From an uncultured Eubacteriales bacterium (GTDB taxonomy: Bacteria > Bacillota > Clostridia > Christensenellales > CAG-138), in assembly GCA_902768995.1 (NCBI GenBank), contig CACXNN010000003.1, positions 1 to 25,026 on the forward strand: DNA of 25,026 bases, read 5' to 3'. Positions 1 through 6,062 of the stretch are shown piece after piece (positions within the stretch are counted from its first letter, which is position 1; every line of letters starts with the position of its first letter). The notes beneath the pieces are model-generated. The model saw only the letters and a list, made by a program, of their open reading frames with translations. It was not told the DNA's origin and searched no databases. A program made the translations under genes and the position numbers.

Positions 1-948
1 CTCCCCCGCCGTCTCCAGGGTATACCGCTCGTTGGGGAAGATGGGCACCAGCTCCTCGAAGGTCTTGCGGCGGGCGTTCTCGTCGGGCAGGAGGCCGTTG
101 ACCTTGTCGATGTACATGAGGGCGTCGAACTTGTCCCCCTCCCGATGGGGCCGGGCCCGGCCCTCCACGTAGTCGCCGGTCTTCAGGCTGAAGCGGCGGA
201 TCTGGGTGATGGACAGGTAGATGTCCTTGGGGCCGGAGTAGTAGTTGTTCATGCGGAGGAACCCGTACCCGTCGGGCAGCACCTCCAGCACGCCCTCCGT
301 GGGGGGGCAGTTCTCCGTTTCCAGCATCTTGGGCACGGCGGGGTTGGCGGTGCCGTACTCCTGGTTATAGTAGGGCTTCTCCTCCTCCCCGTTGGCGGGG
401 GAATTGGCGGGGGCGGCGGGGCGGTTGGCCCGCTGGTCCTGGACGTTCTGGTTCGCATAGCGGCGCTCGCCGTTGGTGAAGCTGCTGTAGTGGCGGTTGA
501 CGCCCTTCTGATAGCGGTTGGATTGGGCGCGTTCGTTCCGGCGATAGTCTTTCTCCCCGGCCTCCTCCTTCCCTTCCGCCTTGGGGGCTTCCTGGGCGGG
601 CTCCTGGGGCTTCTCCGGGGCGGGGGCCTTGGCCTTCTCCGGGGGCTGCTTCCGCTGCCGATCGTTCCTCCCCTTGGGGGCCGGTTTGGCGGGCTGGGTG
701 GGCGCTTCCGGGGCAGGCTTCTCCTCCGTCGGCTCAGCCGCCTTTGGGGCCGCCGGGGCGGCGGGCTTCTGGGCTGCCGCGGCCTTGGTGGGACGGCCCC
801 GCTTCTTGGGGGCAGGGGTCTCGCTCTTGCCAGAAAGCATCTCGATCAGCTCGTTTTTCCGATATTTGCCTACGTTTTTCACGCCCAGAGCCTTCGCCAT
901 GGTGCGAAGCTCCGCAAGGCCTTTTTCCTGCAGTTCATCAGGAGCCAT
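1..948 (-). CDS. rho: Transcription termination factor Rho, N-terminal part (3' end outside window)
   Basis: Rho is a hexameric RNA-dependent helicase that ends transcription of untranslated RNA. The 316 visible residues hold a SAP-like Rho N domain (about 1-42), then a low-complexity stretch rich in Lys, Pro, Ala and Glu (about 50-135), then an Asn/Gln/Arg/Tyr-rich stretch (about 137-205). The cold-shock-like RNA-binding domain begins at about 217 with EGVLEVLPDGYGFLR, a Rho hallmark. The last visible part, FEELVPIFPNERYTLE, is the usual linker into the ATPase domain, which lies beyond base 1. The ATG at 948 follows GGAGG by seven bases. The linker between the first two domains is far longer than in E. 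coli Rho. The gene is divergent from yabP and has its own promoter. The family call is firm; the ATPase core cannot be inspected here. Confidence 0.95.
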   Translation of the reverse strand, partial: MAPDELQEKGLAELRTMAKALGVKNVGKYRKNELIEMLSGKSETPAPKKRGRPTKAAAAQKPAAPAAPKAAEPTEEKPAPEAPTQPAKPAPKGRNDRQRKQPPEKAKAPAPEKPQEPAQEAPKAEGKEEAGEKDYRRNERAQSNRYQKGVNRHYSSFTNGERRYANQNVQDQRANRPAAPANSPANGEEEKPYYNQEYGTANPAVPKMLETENCPPTEGVLEVLPDGYGFLRMNNYYSGPKDIYLSITQIRRFSLKTGDYVEGRARPHREGDKFDALMYIDKVNGLLPDENARRKTFEELVPIFPNERYTLETAGE

Positions 949-959
949 TTGCTTCCTCC

Positions 960-1006
960 AAAGAAATATGGGTTTGTATGTTGTGTGGGATAGTCGAAGA
1001 GACGGG
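960..1006 (-). promoter_or_regulatory. C-rich, G-poor leader of rho (candidate rut site)
   Basis: Read in the rho direction, this 47-base stretch has about 18 C and only 2 G, many C in pyrimidine-C steps, and little pairing potential. It lies in the roughly 70-base leader just before the rho Shine-Dalgarno. Rho prefers such RNA, and E. coli rho is autoregulated by termination in its leader. The composition is seen; the function is inferred. Confidence 0.35.
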
Positions 1007-1025
1007 ATCGATCTCGTATGGCTGT

Positions 1026-1055
1026 ATTGTAGGGCCTTGGACCCATTTTTGTCAA
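1026..1055 (-). promoter_or_regulatory. Sigma-A-type promoter of rho
   Basis: On the minus strand a perfect TTGACA (1055-1050) and TACAAT (1031-1026, five of six consensus bases) are separated by 18 bases. The expected start is near 1019, giving a leader of about 70 bases. A 12-base palindrome, ATTTTGCAAAAT (1059-1070), sits just upstream of the -35 box. Confidence 0.7.
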
Positions 1056-1107
1056 GGCATTTTGCAAAATCAGTGCAAATCATCCCCCTTCTCTCCCCCT
1101 TCGCGGC

Positions 1108-1134
1108 ATACCCCCGGGTACGGCTTCATAGGCT
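1108..1134 (+). promoter_or_regulatory. Candidate sigma-E-type promoter of yabP
   Basis: ATA (1108-1110), then 16 bases, then CATAGGCT (1127-1134). In B. subtilis sigma-E promoters the spacing from ATA to CATA is 16-17 and the -10 box resembles CATACAnT. The predicted start, near 1141, falls at the yabP Shine-Dalgarno. The same arrangement precedes sigK at 5990-6016. The -35 match is weak beyond ATA. Confidence 0.42.
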
Positions 1135-1153
1135 GGTGGCAGGAGGTGGACCT

Positions 1154-1441
1154 ATGGATAAGACCGGAACCCTGGCAGAGTATGTGCCCGACGCCCATCA
1201 GATCGTCGTCGAGGGCCAGCGCCACGCCCGCATCACGGGGGTGGTGGACGTGGAGAGCTTCCACGAGGAGGAGGCCGCCATCCTGACCGAGGCGGGCATG
1301 CTGATCCTGTCGGGGGAGCAGCTCAAGCTCACCCGGCTGGACCCGGACAGCGGCCAGGTGATCGTGGACGGGCGGATCCTGTCCCTGGAGTACGAGCAGC
1401 CCGCCGCCAAGCGAAGCTTCTTCGGCCGCATCCGAGGATGA
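1154..1441 (+). CDS. yabP: Sporulation protein YabP
   Basis: This 95-residue protein matches the small YabP family, found almost only in endospore formers and acting in the mother cell with YabQ during cortex formation. The visible family pattern is a beta-rich body with VVDVESFHEEEAAILTEAG, then VIVDGRILSLEYEQ, and a short basic end FFGRIRG. There is no signal peptide or membrane segment. The ATG at 1154 follows AGGAGG closely. The last bases overlap the yabQ start as ATGA, so the two are translationally coupled. A candidate sigma-E promoter lies just upstream, which fits sigma-E control of this pair in B. subtilis. Length is close to the family norm. The exact biochemical role of YabP is not known. 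Confidence 0.88.
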   Translation: MDKTGTLAEYVPDAHQIVVEGQRHARITGVVDVESFHEEEAAILTEAGMLILSGEQLKLTRLDPDSGQVIVDGRILSLEYEQPAAKRSFFGRIRG

Positions 1442-1758
1442 TCCGGGACGTGTTCAGCCAGCCCCACCAGGCCATGGTCATGCTGTTCTTCGGTCTGGTC
1501 GGCGGCCTCGGGTACGAGCTTCTGCGGTTCCCGCGCCTCAAGGCCGGGCGGGTCGGGGCGACGCTCTGGGACATCCTTGCCCTGGTGCTGCTGCAGGTGT
1601 GCCTGCTCGCGGCGCTCATGCTGTCCACCCGAGGGGAGGTCCGGCTCTACGGCCTGGTCCTGTTCTTCGGCGGCATGGCCCTCGTCCGGTGGGCGTTTCG
1701 GCCCCTGTTCACAGAAATACTCCAAAAGATACGCAAAAAACTGTTTCCCTCTTGCTGA
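1438..1758 (+). CDS. yabQ: Spore cortex biosynthesis membrane protein YabQ
   Basis: The 106-residue product is a small membrane protein of the YabQ family, which in B. subtilis is needed for the spore cortex and sits in the forespore outer membrane. Three hydrophobic segments are visible: about 11-27 (MVMLFFGLVGGLGYELL), 44-62 (WDILALVLLQVCLLAALML) and 69-85 (VRLYGLVLFFGGMALVR). A basic tail (LQKIRKKLFPSC) follows. The start overlaps the yabP stop as ATGA, and there is no good independent ribosome site, so translation is probably coupled. The next gene, divIC, starts 21 bases after the stop. This yabP-yabQ-divIC order is usual in Bacillota. Confidence 0.85.
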   Translation: MIRDVFSQPHQAMVMLFFGLVGGLGYELLRFPRLKAGRVGATLWDILALVLLQVCLLAALMLSTRGEVRLYGLVLFFGGMALVRWAFRPLFTEILQKIRKKLFPSC

Positions 1759-1763
1759 AAGTC

Positions 1764-1772
1764 TGCTATACT
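1764..1772 (+). promoter_or_regulatory. Extended -10 element in front of divIC
   Basis: TGCTATACT is an extended -10 element (TGn plus TATACT, five of six consensus bases at 1767-1772). No convincing -35 box lies 16-18 bases upstream. The predicted start is 1779-1780, which coincides with the GTG start codon of the next gene, so the transcript would be leaderless. Confidence 0.4.
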
Positions 1773-1779
1773 GCTTTAC

Positions 1780-2103
1780 GTGAAAAAACGTGCCCGCAAA
1801 AAAACGGTTTACTTCAAGCCCATACACTTTCTCCTGCTCCTGGCGGTGGACGCGGTCATCCTGGCCGGCGTCATCATCCCCCAGCGCACCAACCGGGAGA
1901 ACGCCCAGCTGCTTCTCGAGCAGAAGCGGTCGGAGCTGAACGCCATCAAGATCGAATACGAGCGGGAGCAGGCGAACCTGGATTATATGCAGACCGACGA
2001 ATACAAGCTCCAGCAGGGATCCGTCCGTTACGGCTGGCACTACACCGACGACTCCATCATCCTGGACGAGGACGACGCTTCCCTGGCGGGAGGCAGCCAA
2101 TGA
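1780..2103 (+). CDS. divIC: DivIC/FtsB-type septum formation initiator
   Basis: A bitopic division protein of 107 residues. A basic cytoplasmic start (KKRARKKT) is followed by one membrane segment (about 15-34), then a charged coiled-coil-like stretch (about 37-70) and a short acidic end. In the divisome DivIC/FtsB pairs with FtsL and FtsQ/DivIB. The start is GTG at 1780. An in-frame stop, the yabQ TGA at 1756-1758, rules out any start further upstream, and no Shine-Dalgarno lies in the 21-base gap. Initiation is therefore either coupled to yabQ or leaderless from the extended -10 element at 1764-1772. The stop overlaps the start of the next gene as ATGA. Its place after yabP-yabQ supports DivIC over other FtsB-like proteins. 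Confidence 0.8.
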   Translation: MKKRARKKTVYFKPIHFLLLLAVDAVILAGVIIPQRTNRENAQLLLEQKRSELNAIKIEYEREQANLDYMQTDEYKLQQGSVRYGWHYTDDSIILDEDDASLAGGSQ

Positions 2104-2922
2104 GCGCGCCTGTGGCCATTTTGGATATCGGCAGCAACTCCGTCCGCTTCGCCATTTTGGAGCGGGGTCAGGAAGGCGCTTTTTTTGTGCCCGGCGGGCG
2201 CAAGGAGATCTGCACCACCCGGCTCGGGAAGGGGCTGGACAAGACCGGCCGCCTGTCCCCTGTCCCCATGGCGGACACCGTCAAGGCCTGCCGCCTGTTC
2301 TGCGATAAAGCGGAAGCTGGCGGGGCTCGGGCCTACGCCTACGCCACCAGCGCCGTCCGGGACGCCTCGAACCGGCAGGAGCTGCTGGGCGCGTTGAAAG
2401 CCGCTTGTCCTGACATGCAGGTATTCCTGCTCTCCGGCGAGGAGGAGGGGCGTTTAGCATATGAGGGGGCCGTGGGCGGCAACGTTGGGACGTTGCTGGA
2501 TATCGGCGGGGGCAGCGCCCAGGTGGTGACGCCCAGCTGGTCCGTCAGCTTCCCCACGGGCTGCGTTCGGGCCCAGGACCTGTGCCCGGAGGACGGCGTC
2601 GGCGCCCTTTTTCGGCGTGGGCGGCACCATCACCACGTTGGGAGCCCTGCTCCTGCAGCAGGAACGCTACGACGGCAGCCAGCTCGCCGCCCTTCGGATC
2701 ACGCCGGAGCTGCTCAACGCCCTTTTGCAGCGGCTCTCGGCCCTGGGGGACGAGAAGCGGGCTCAGATGCCGCTGCTGGTCCGCCGCCACGACGTGATCC
2801 TCCAGGGGGGCCTGATCCTCAGCTGGTTCATGGAGAACCTGTCCATCAAGGCCCTGACCCCCACGGACCGGGGCGGCATGGAGGGCTTTGCCGGCTGGCT
2901 CTTTGAGAAGGGGATCGTATAA
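2100..2922 (+). pseudogene. Ppx/GppA family exopolyphosphatase, broken by an internal deletion and frameshift
   Basis: The family hydrolyses polyphosphate or pppGpp. The first frame (2100 to about 2600) has the phosphate-1 motif AILDIGSNSVRFAI, the catalytic-type SGEEEGRLAYEG and the phosphate-2 motif TLLDIGGGSAQVV, ending near SFPTGCVRAQDLCPEDG. The family then continues in the next frame from about 2605 with FFGVGGTITTLGALL to the stop at 2922. Intact relatives have about 35-40 residues between GCVR and the GxGGT motif; here there are roughly 15. One deletion of about 100 bases, not a multiple of three, explains both the gap and the frame change. Read without correction, the first frame runs to 2906 with a meaningless tail. 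The start has GGGAGG six bases upstream and overlaps divIC as ATGA. It could be a real pseudogene or an assembly error. Confidence 0.8.
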
Positions 2923-2934
2923 GCTTTTGTTTTG

Positions 2935-2968
2935 CCGCTTTTTCTTTTCATGTGAAAAGAAAAAGCGG
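2935..2968. repeat. Pyrimidine/purine hairpin, copy 1
   Basis: A perfect inverted repeat with 16-base arms, CCGCTTTTTCTTTTCA and its reverse complement, separated by TG. It lies 12 bases after the ppx stop. One arm is almost all pyrimidine and the other almost all purine, as at 10597, 10696 and 19555. There is no U-tract after either side, so it is not a canonical terminator. Confidence 0.75.
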
Positions 2969-2991
2969 TGCAAAAAGAAAAGCAAAGCAAG

Positions 2992-3026
2992 AAAAAATGG
3001 GAGGTGCTGAAAAGCATCTCCCATTT
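2992..3026 (-). terminator. Rho-independent terminator of the pepP-efp-CD1247-like unit
   Basis: On the minus strand, AAATGGGAGATGCT pairs with AGCACCTCCCATTT (14 pairs with one mismatch or wobble) around a four-base loop. The run TTTTTT follows at 2997-2992. It sits 31 bases past the stop of the 3058-3462 gene. It may also help stop plus-strand transcripts from ppx. Confidence 0.8.
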
Positions 3027-3057
3027 ATTGAAAGTACTATGAATCCCTTCCTGTCGA

Positions 3058-3462
3058 CTACTCCTCGTCCTTCTTGTCGGGGATGTTGATCTCGATGGGC
3101 TCGTTGCAGTTGGGGCAGATGAGCCCGTCCGGATTGTCCAGCATATCCTCGTCGAAGTAGATGGTCTCGCCGCAGTTGGGGCAGACGACCTCGAAGAAAT
3201 CATCGTCGTCGTCCACGTCCTCGTCCTCGTCGTCCTCGTCCTCGCCGTAGAGGATCTCATCGTAATCGTCCATGTCATCGTAGATCTCGTCGATGGAATC
3301 GTTGAGTTCCTCAATGGCATCGTCGTGATCGCTCAGCTCCTCCGCGATGGAATCCAAAGCGTCGATGATGGCGTTGAACAGCTTCTTCTGCTTGGCGTCC
3401 TCGATCTCCAGGCCCTCCATGAGGCCGTCCAGATACGCGACCTTTTCCGAAATTCTGCTCAT
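3058..3462 (-). CDS. CD1247-type acidic zinc-ribbon protein, function unknown
   Basis: This 134-residue soluble protein starts with a helical domain (about 1-60, SEKVAYLDGLMEGLEIED) resembling the N-terminal domain named after C. difficile CD1247. An extremely acidic stretch follows at about 61-90 (GEDEDDEDEDVDDDDD), then a zinc ribbon with two CPNC knuckles at Cys94/97 and Cys116/119. It ends in a short charged tail. Such proteins are common in Clostridia and have no assigned function. The ATG at 3462 follows GGAGGAGCAT. It is the last gene after pepP and efp, 35 bases behind efp, and is followed by a strong terminator, so expression with translation genes is likely. The knuckles suggest zinc binding; the acidic stretch could contact a basic partner or a metal. 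Both are inference. Confidence 0.75.
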   Translation of the reverse strand: MSRISEKVAYLDGLMEGLEIEDAKQKKLFNAIIDALDSIAEELSDHDDAIEELNDSIDEIYDDMDDYDEILYGEDEDDEDEDVDDDDDFFEVVCPNCGETIYFDEDMLDNPDGLICPNCNEPIEINIPDKKDEE

Positions 3463-3497
3463 ATGCTCCTCCTTGTTTCCTTTGGTGTTACTATGGC

Positions 3498-4055
3498 TTA
3501 GATGCGCTCCATGTATTCGCCGGTGCGGGTATCCACGCGGATCTTGTCGCCCTGGTTCACGAACAGAGGCACGGCGATGTGGTAGCCGGTCTCCAACACG
3601 GCGGGCTTGGTGGTGCCGGTGGCGGTGTCGCCCTTGAAGCCGGGCTCGGTGTCGGTGACCTCCAGGACCACGAAGTTGGGGGCCTGGACGGCGAAGGGGG
3701 AACCCTTGTAGGAACGGACGGTGACGGTGTCGTTCTCCTTGATGAAGTCGATAGCGTCCTCCACCTGCTCATGGTTCAGGGGGATGATATCGAAGGTCTC
3801 GCTGTCCATGAAGTAGTAGAGATCCCCGTCGGAGTAGGAATAGGTCATCTCCTTGGTCTCGATGCGGGCCTCGGGATACTTGTCCGTGGGGCTGAAGGTG
3901 CGCTCCAGCACCGCGCCGGTCATCGCGTTCTTGAGGCGGGTACGGACGAAGGCCGCGCCCTTGCCGGGCTTAACATGCTGAAAATCCACGACGGCCCAGA
4001 CGTTTCCATCGATCTCGACCGTGGTGCCCTTGCGAAAATCGCCTGCCATTACCAT
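3498..4055 (-). CDS. efp: Translation elongation factor P
   Basis: EF-P enters the ribosomal E site and relieves stalling at runs of proline. The 185-residue protein has the three expected beta-barrel domains: the KOW-like N domain (about 1-65), the central OB domain (about 70-130) and the C-terminal OB domain ending [17 protein letters not shown]. The loop tip reads [10 protein letters not shown], with Lys32 at the site that is modified in other bacteria (5-aminopentanol on B. subtilis Lys32). The modifying enzyme cannot be told from this window. ATG 4055 is preferred to the ATG two codons later because GGAGG lies 11 bases before it. The gene follows pepP by 51 bases, a common Bacillota pair. 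Confidence 0.97.
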   Translation of the reverse strand: MVMAGDFRKGTTVEIDGNVWAVVDFQHVKPGKGAAFVRTRLKNAMTGAVLERTFSPTDKYPEARIETKEMTYSYSDGDLYYFMDSETFDIIPLNHEQVEDAIDFIKENDTVTVRSYKGSPFAVQAPNFVVLEVTDTEPGFKGDTATGTTKPAVLETGYHIAVPLFVNQGDKIRVDTRTGEYMERI

Positions 4056-4106
4056 AGTTTTCTTTTCCTCCCTGTCATTTCTGGTTTGGTTCTGTATGTT
4101 ATATGG

Positions 4107-5174
4107 TCAATCCACGCTGAGAAGCTCTTTCGTAGAGCTGACCAGGTCGATCTTTCCCGCTTTCGTGACGACGCAGCAATCCTCGATGCGCACGCCCAGC
4201 TTCCCTTCGATGTAGATGCCCGGCTCCACCGTGATGGTCATGCCCTCCTCCAGCGTCCATTCGCTGGCGGTGGAGGCGTTGGGCGCTTCGTGGATCATGA
4301 GGCCGAAGCCGTGCCCCAGGCTGTGGCCGAAGGTCTCGCCGTAGCCCTTAGAGGCGATATAGTCCCGGGCGATGGCGTCCAGCTCCCGGCCGGTGATGCC
4401 CGCCTTCAGGGCGTCCAGGGCCTTCTGCTGGGCGGTGCGAACGATGTCGTAGATCCGCTTGGAGAAGTCGTCCACCTCACCTACGGCGAAGGTCCGGGTC
4501 ATGTCGCTGTGGTAGCCGTTGTAGACGCAGCCGAAGTCCAGCACCACCAGATCCCCCTTCTGGAGCCGACGGTCCCCGGGGATGGCGTGGCACATGGCGC
4601 CGTTGGGGCCGGAGCCCACGATGGTGTCGAAGGAGGGGCACTCGCTCCCCAGCTTGGCGTTGATGTAGTCCAGCTCCGCCGCCACTTCCTTCTCGGTCAT
4701 GCCGCTGCCGATCCGGGTCAGGAGGATCTTGAGGCCCTCGTCCGCCAGGTTCTGGGCCTTCTGGAGGCTGGCGATCTCGTCCGCGGTCTTGAAGAGCCGG
4801 GGCTTGTTCATCTCCTCGGAGAAGGGGACGAACTCGTACTCAAGGGCCTTGTACTTCTCGAAGGTGGCCACGGTCATGGTGTGGTTCTCGAAGGCCACCC
4901 GCTTGGCGCCGTCTTCCTTCAACAGCCTGTCCACCGTGGGGAGCAGGGCGCCGCGGCCCACCTCCACCACGTCAAAATCCGGGCTCTGTTCCTTGGCCTG
5001 GATGGTGTAGCGAAAATCCGTCAGGAGCGATGCATGGGCGCCCGTGACGACCAGGGCTGCCTCGTCGCTGGTGAAGCCGGAATAATACCGGATGGCGGTG
5101 AGACCGGTGACGAGCGCCGCGTCCAACCCGTTGTCGCTCAAAAGTTTGCGCAGCTTTTCCACACGCTCTTTCAT
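4107..5174 (-). CDS. pepP: Xaa-Pro aminopeptidase (M24B family)
   Basis: A cytoplasmic metallopeptidase that removes an N-terminal residue preceding proline. The 355 residues comprise a creatinase-like N domain (1 to about 125) and a pita-bread catalytic domain. The five dinuclear metal ligands are visible: Asp213 and Asp224 (VLDFGCVYNGYHSDMTRT), His288 (GHSLGHGFGL), Glu317 (VEPGIYI) and Glu331 (VRIEDCC). The Asp spacing of 11 matches the family. ATG 5174 was chosen because MKERVEKLRKLL is the usual family start and AGGA lies eight bases before it. The frame stays open to 5645, but that extension is antisense to sigK. It heads the pepP-efp-CD1247-like unit behind a clear promoter at 5223-5251. 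The symbol pepP follows common usage; papA/ypdF-type names are equally used for this short form. Confidence 0.92.
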   Translation of the reverse strand: MKERVEKLRKLLSDNGLDAALVTGLTAIRYYSGFTSDEAALVVTGAHASLLTDFRYTIQAKEQSPDFDVVEVGRGALLPTVDRLLKEDGAKRVAFENHTMTVATFEKYKALEYEFVPFSEEMNKPRLFKTADEIASLQKAQNLADEGLKILLTRIGSGMTEKEVAAELDYINAKLGSECPSFDTIVGSGPNGAMCHAIPGDRRLQKGDLVVLDFGCVYNGYHSDMTRTFAVGEVDDFSKRIYDIVRTAQQKALDALKAGITGRELDAIARDYIASKGYGETFGHSLGHGFGLMIHEAPNASTASEWTLEEGMTITVEPGIYIEGKLGVRIEDCCVVTKAGKIDLVSSTKELLSVD

Positions 5175-5222
5175 GCCTTGTTTCCTGTCCTCCCTGCAAA
5201 GTCCTACCCAAAATGTCATTGT

Positions 5223-5251
5223 ATTATACCATGATGTTTCACATATCACAA
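5223..5251 (-). promoter_or_regulatory. Sigma-A-type promoter of pepP-efp-CD1247-like
   Basis: On the minus strand TTGTGA (5251-5246), a 17-base spacer and a perfect TATAAT (5228-5223) preceded by TGG, giving an extended -10. The -35 box overlaps the sigK stop codon. The predicted start is near 5216, about 42 bases before the pepP ATG. Confidence 0.72.
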
Positions 5252-5968
5252 GTCTTTTTTTCCAGCGACGCTCTCCTCCTCCAGAAGGGCCAGCCGGAGC
5301 TTCAGCACAGCCTTCTTTTCGATCCGGGAGATGTAGGATCGGGAGATGCCGATGCGGTCCGCCACCTGCTGCTGGGTCAGGGGCCCTTCCCCAGAGAGGC
5401 CGCAGCGCAACGACAGGACCAGCTTCTCCCGCCGCCGCAGCGTCCGGTCCATGAGGGAGCGGAGCCGCTCCCCCTCCAACCGGCGGCTCACCTCCTCGAA
5501 GAGCTCCGAACCGTCGGTGCCCACGAGATCCAGCACCGTCCGCTCGTTCCCCTCCCGGTCCCGGCCCAGGGGCTCCTCCATGGACACCTCCCCCACCAGC
5601 TTCTTCTCCGTCCTCAGGCTCATGCGGATCTCGTTTTCGATGCACCGGGAGGCGTAGCTGGACAGGCTCCCCTTGTCCGGGGAAAAGGTGTCCACCGCCT
5701 TGATGAGACCGATGGTGCCGATGGAGATAAGGTCGTCCAGTTCCCGGCGCCGGGACAGCTTCCCCCGGGCGGCGTACTTGCCCGCGATATGGGCGCAGAG
5801 CCGCAGGTTGTGGAGGATCAGCCGATCCCGGGCCCCTTCGCTCCCGGCCCGCAGTTCCTCCAGCGCCTGCCGCTCCTCCGCCGGGGACAGGGGCTTGGGG
5901 AAGGAGGCGCTCTTCACGTACCCGGCGAAGAACAGCCCCCGCAGCAGCTCCAGCAAAAACAACAGCAT
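5246..5968 (-). CDS. sigK: RNA polymerase sporulation sigma factor SigK (pro-sigma-K)
   Basis: SigK directs late mother-cell transcription for cortex, coat and spore release. The 240 residues begin with a hydrophobic pro-sequence (about 1-16, MLLFLLELLRGLFFAG), then the SigK-specific YVKSASFPKPLS, where SpoIVFB-type cleavage would occur. Region 2 follows (ILHNLRLCAHIAGKY, ELDDLISIGTIGLIKAVDTF, SYASRCIENEIRM), and region 4 has the helix-turn-helix QQQVADRIGISRSYISRIEKKA (about 199-220). The gene is uninterrupted, with no skin-type element, unlike B. subtilis 168 and C. difficile, and it keeps the pro-sequence that C. difficile lacks. ATG 5968 follows AGGGGGTGA by five bases. It lies 94 bases behind mltG with a candidate sigma-E promoter in the gap, fitting sigma-E-dependent expression. 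SigE is excluded by the pro-sequence junction. Confidence 0.93.
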   Translation of the reverse strand: MLLFLLELLRGLFFAGYVKSASFPKPLSPAEERQALEELRAGSEGARDRLILHNLRLCAHIAGKYAARGKLSRRRELDDLISIGTIGLIKAVDTFSPDKGSLSSYASRCIENEIRMSLRTEKKLVGEVSMEEPLGRDREGNERTVLDLVGTDGSELFEEVSRRLEGERLRSLMDRTLRRREKLVLSLRCGLSGEGPLTQQQVADRIGISRSYISRIEKKAVLKLRLALLEEESVAGKKDL

Positions 5969-5989
5969 AGCTTCACCCCCTACGGGATC

Positions 5990-6016
5990 AGGCTATGCTG
6001 TGATCCGACAAATTAT
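5990..6016 (-). promoter_or_regulatory. Candidate sigma-E-type promoter of sigK
   Basis: On the minus strand ATA (6016-6014, in the context GGATAATTT), then 16 bases, then CATAGCCT (5997-5990). This matches sigma-E spacing and the -10 core. The predicted start is near 5983, just before the ribosome site. A GGATCA/TGATCC inverted repeat (5985-5990 and 6001-6006) flanks the -10 box and could be a regulator site. In B. subtilis sigK is transcribed by sigma-E with SpoIIID. Confidence 0.5.
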
Positions 6017-6062
6017 CCCTTCCCTCGCGCCAAAGGCGTCAATTCAGCTGCGCTCCAGGCGC

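Noticed and set aside
2603..2613. Programmed frameshift at CCCTTTTT in ppx
   Set aside because: The change needed is +1, not the -1 favoured by this kind of slippery run, and slippage would not restore the missing 20 or more residues.
4107..5645. Longer pepP reading frame
   Set aside because: The extra codons are antiphase to sigK and low in complexity; MKERVEKLRKLL at 5174 is the family start with a ribosome site.
5246..5968. SigE instead of SigK
   Set aside because: The junction YVKSASFPKPLS after a short hydrophobic pro-sequence is SigK-type; no spoIIGA precedes it.
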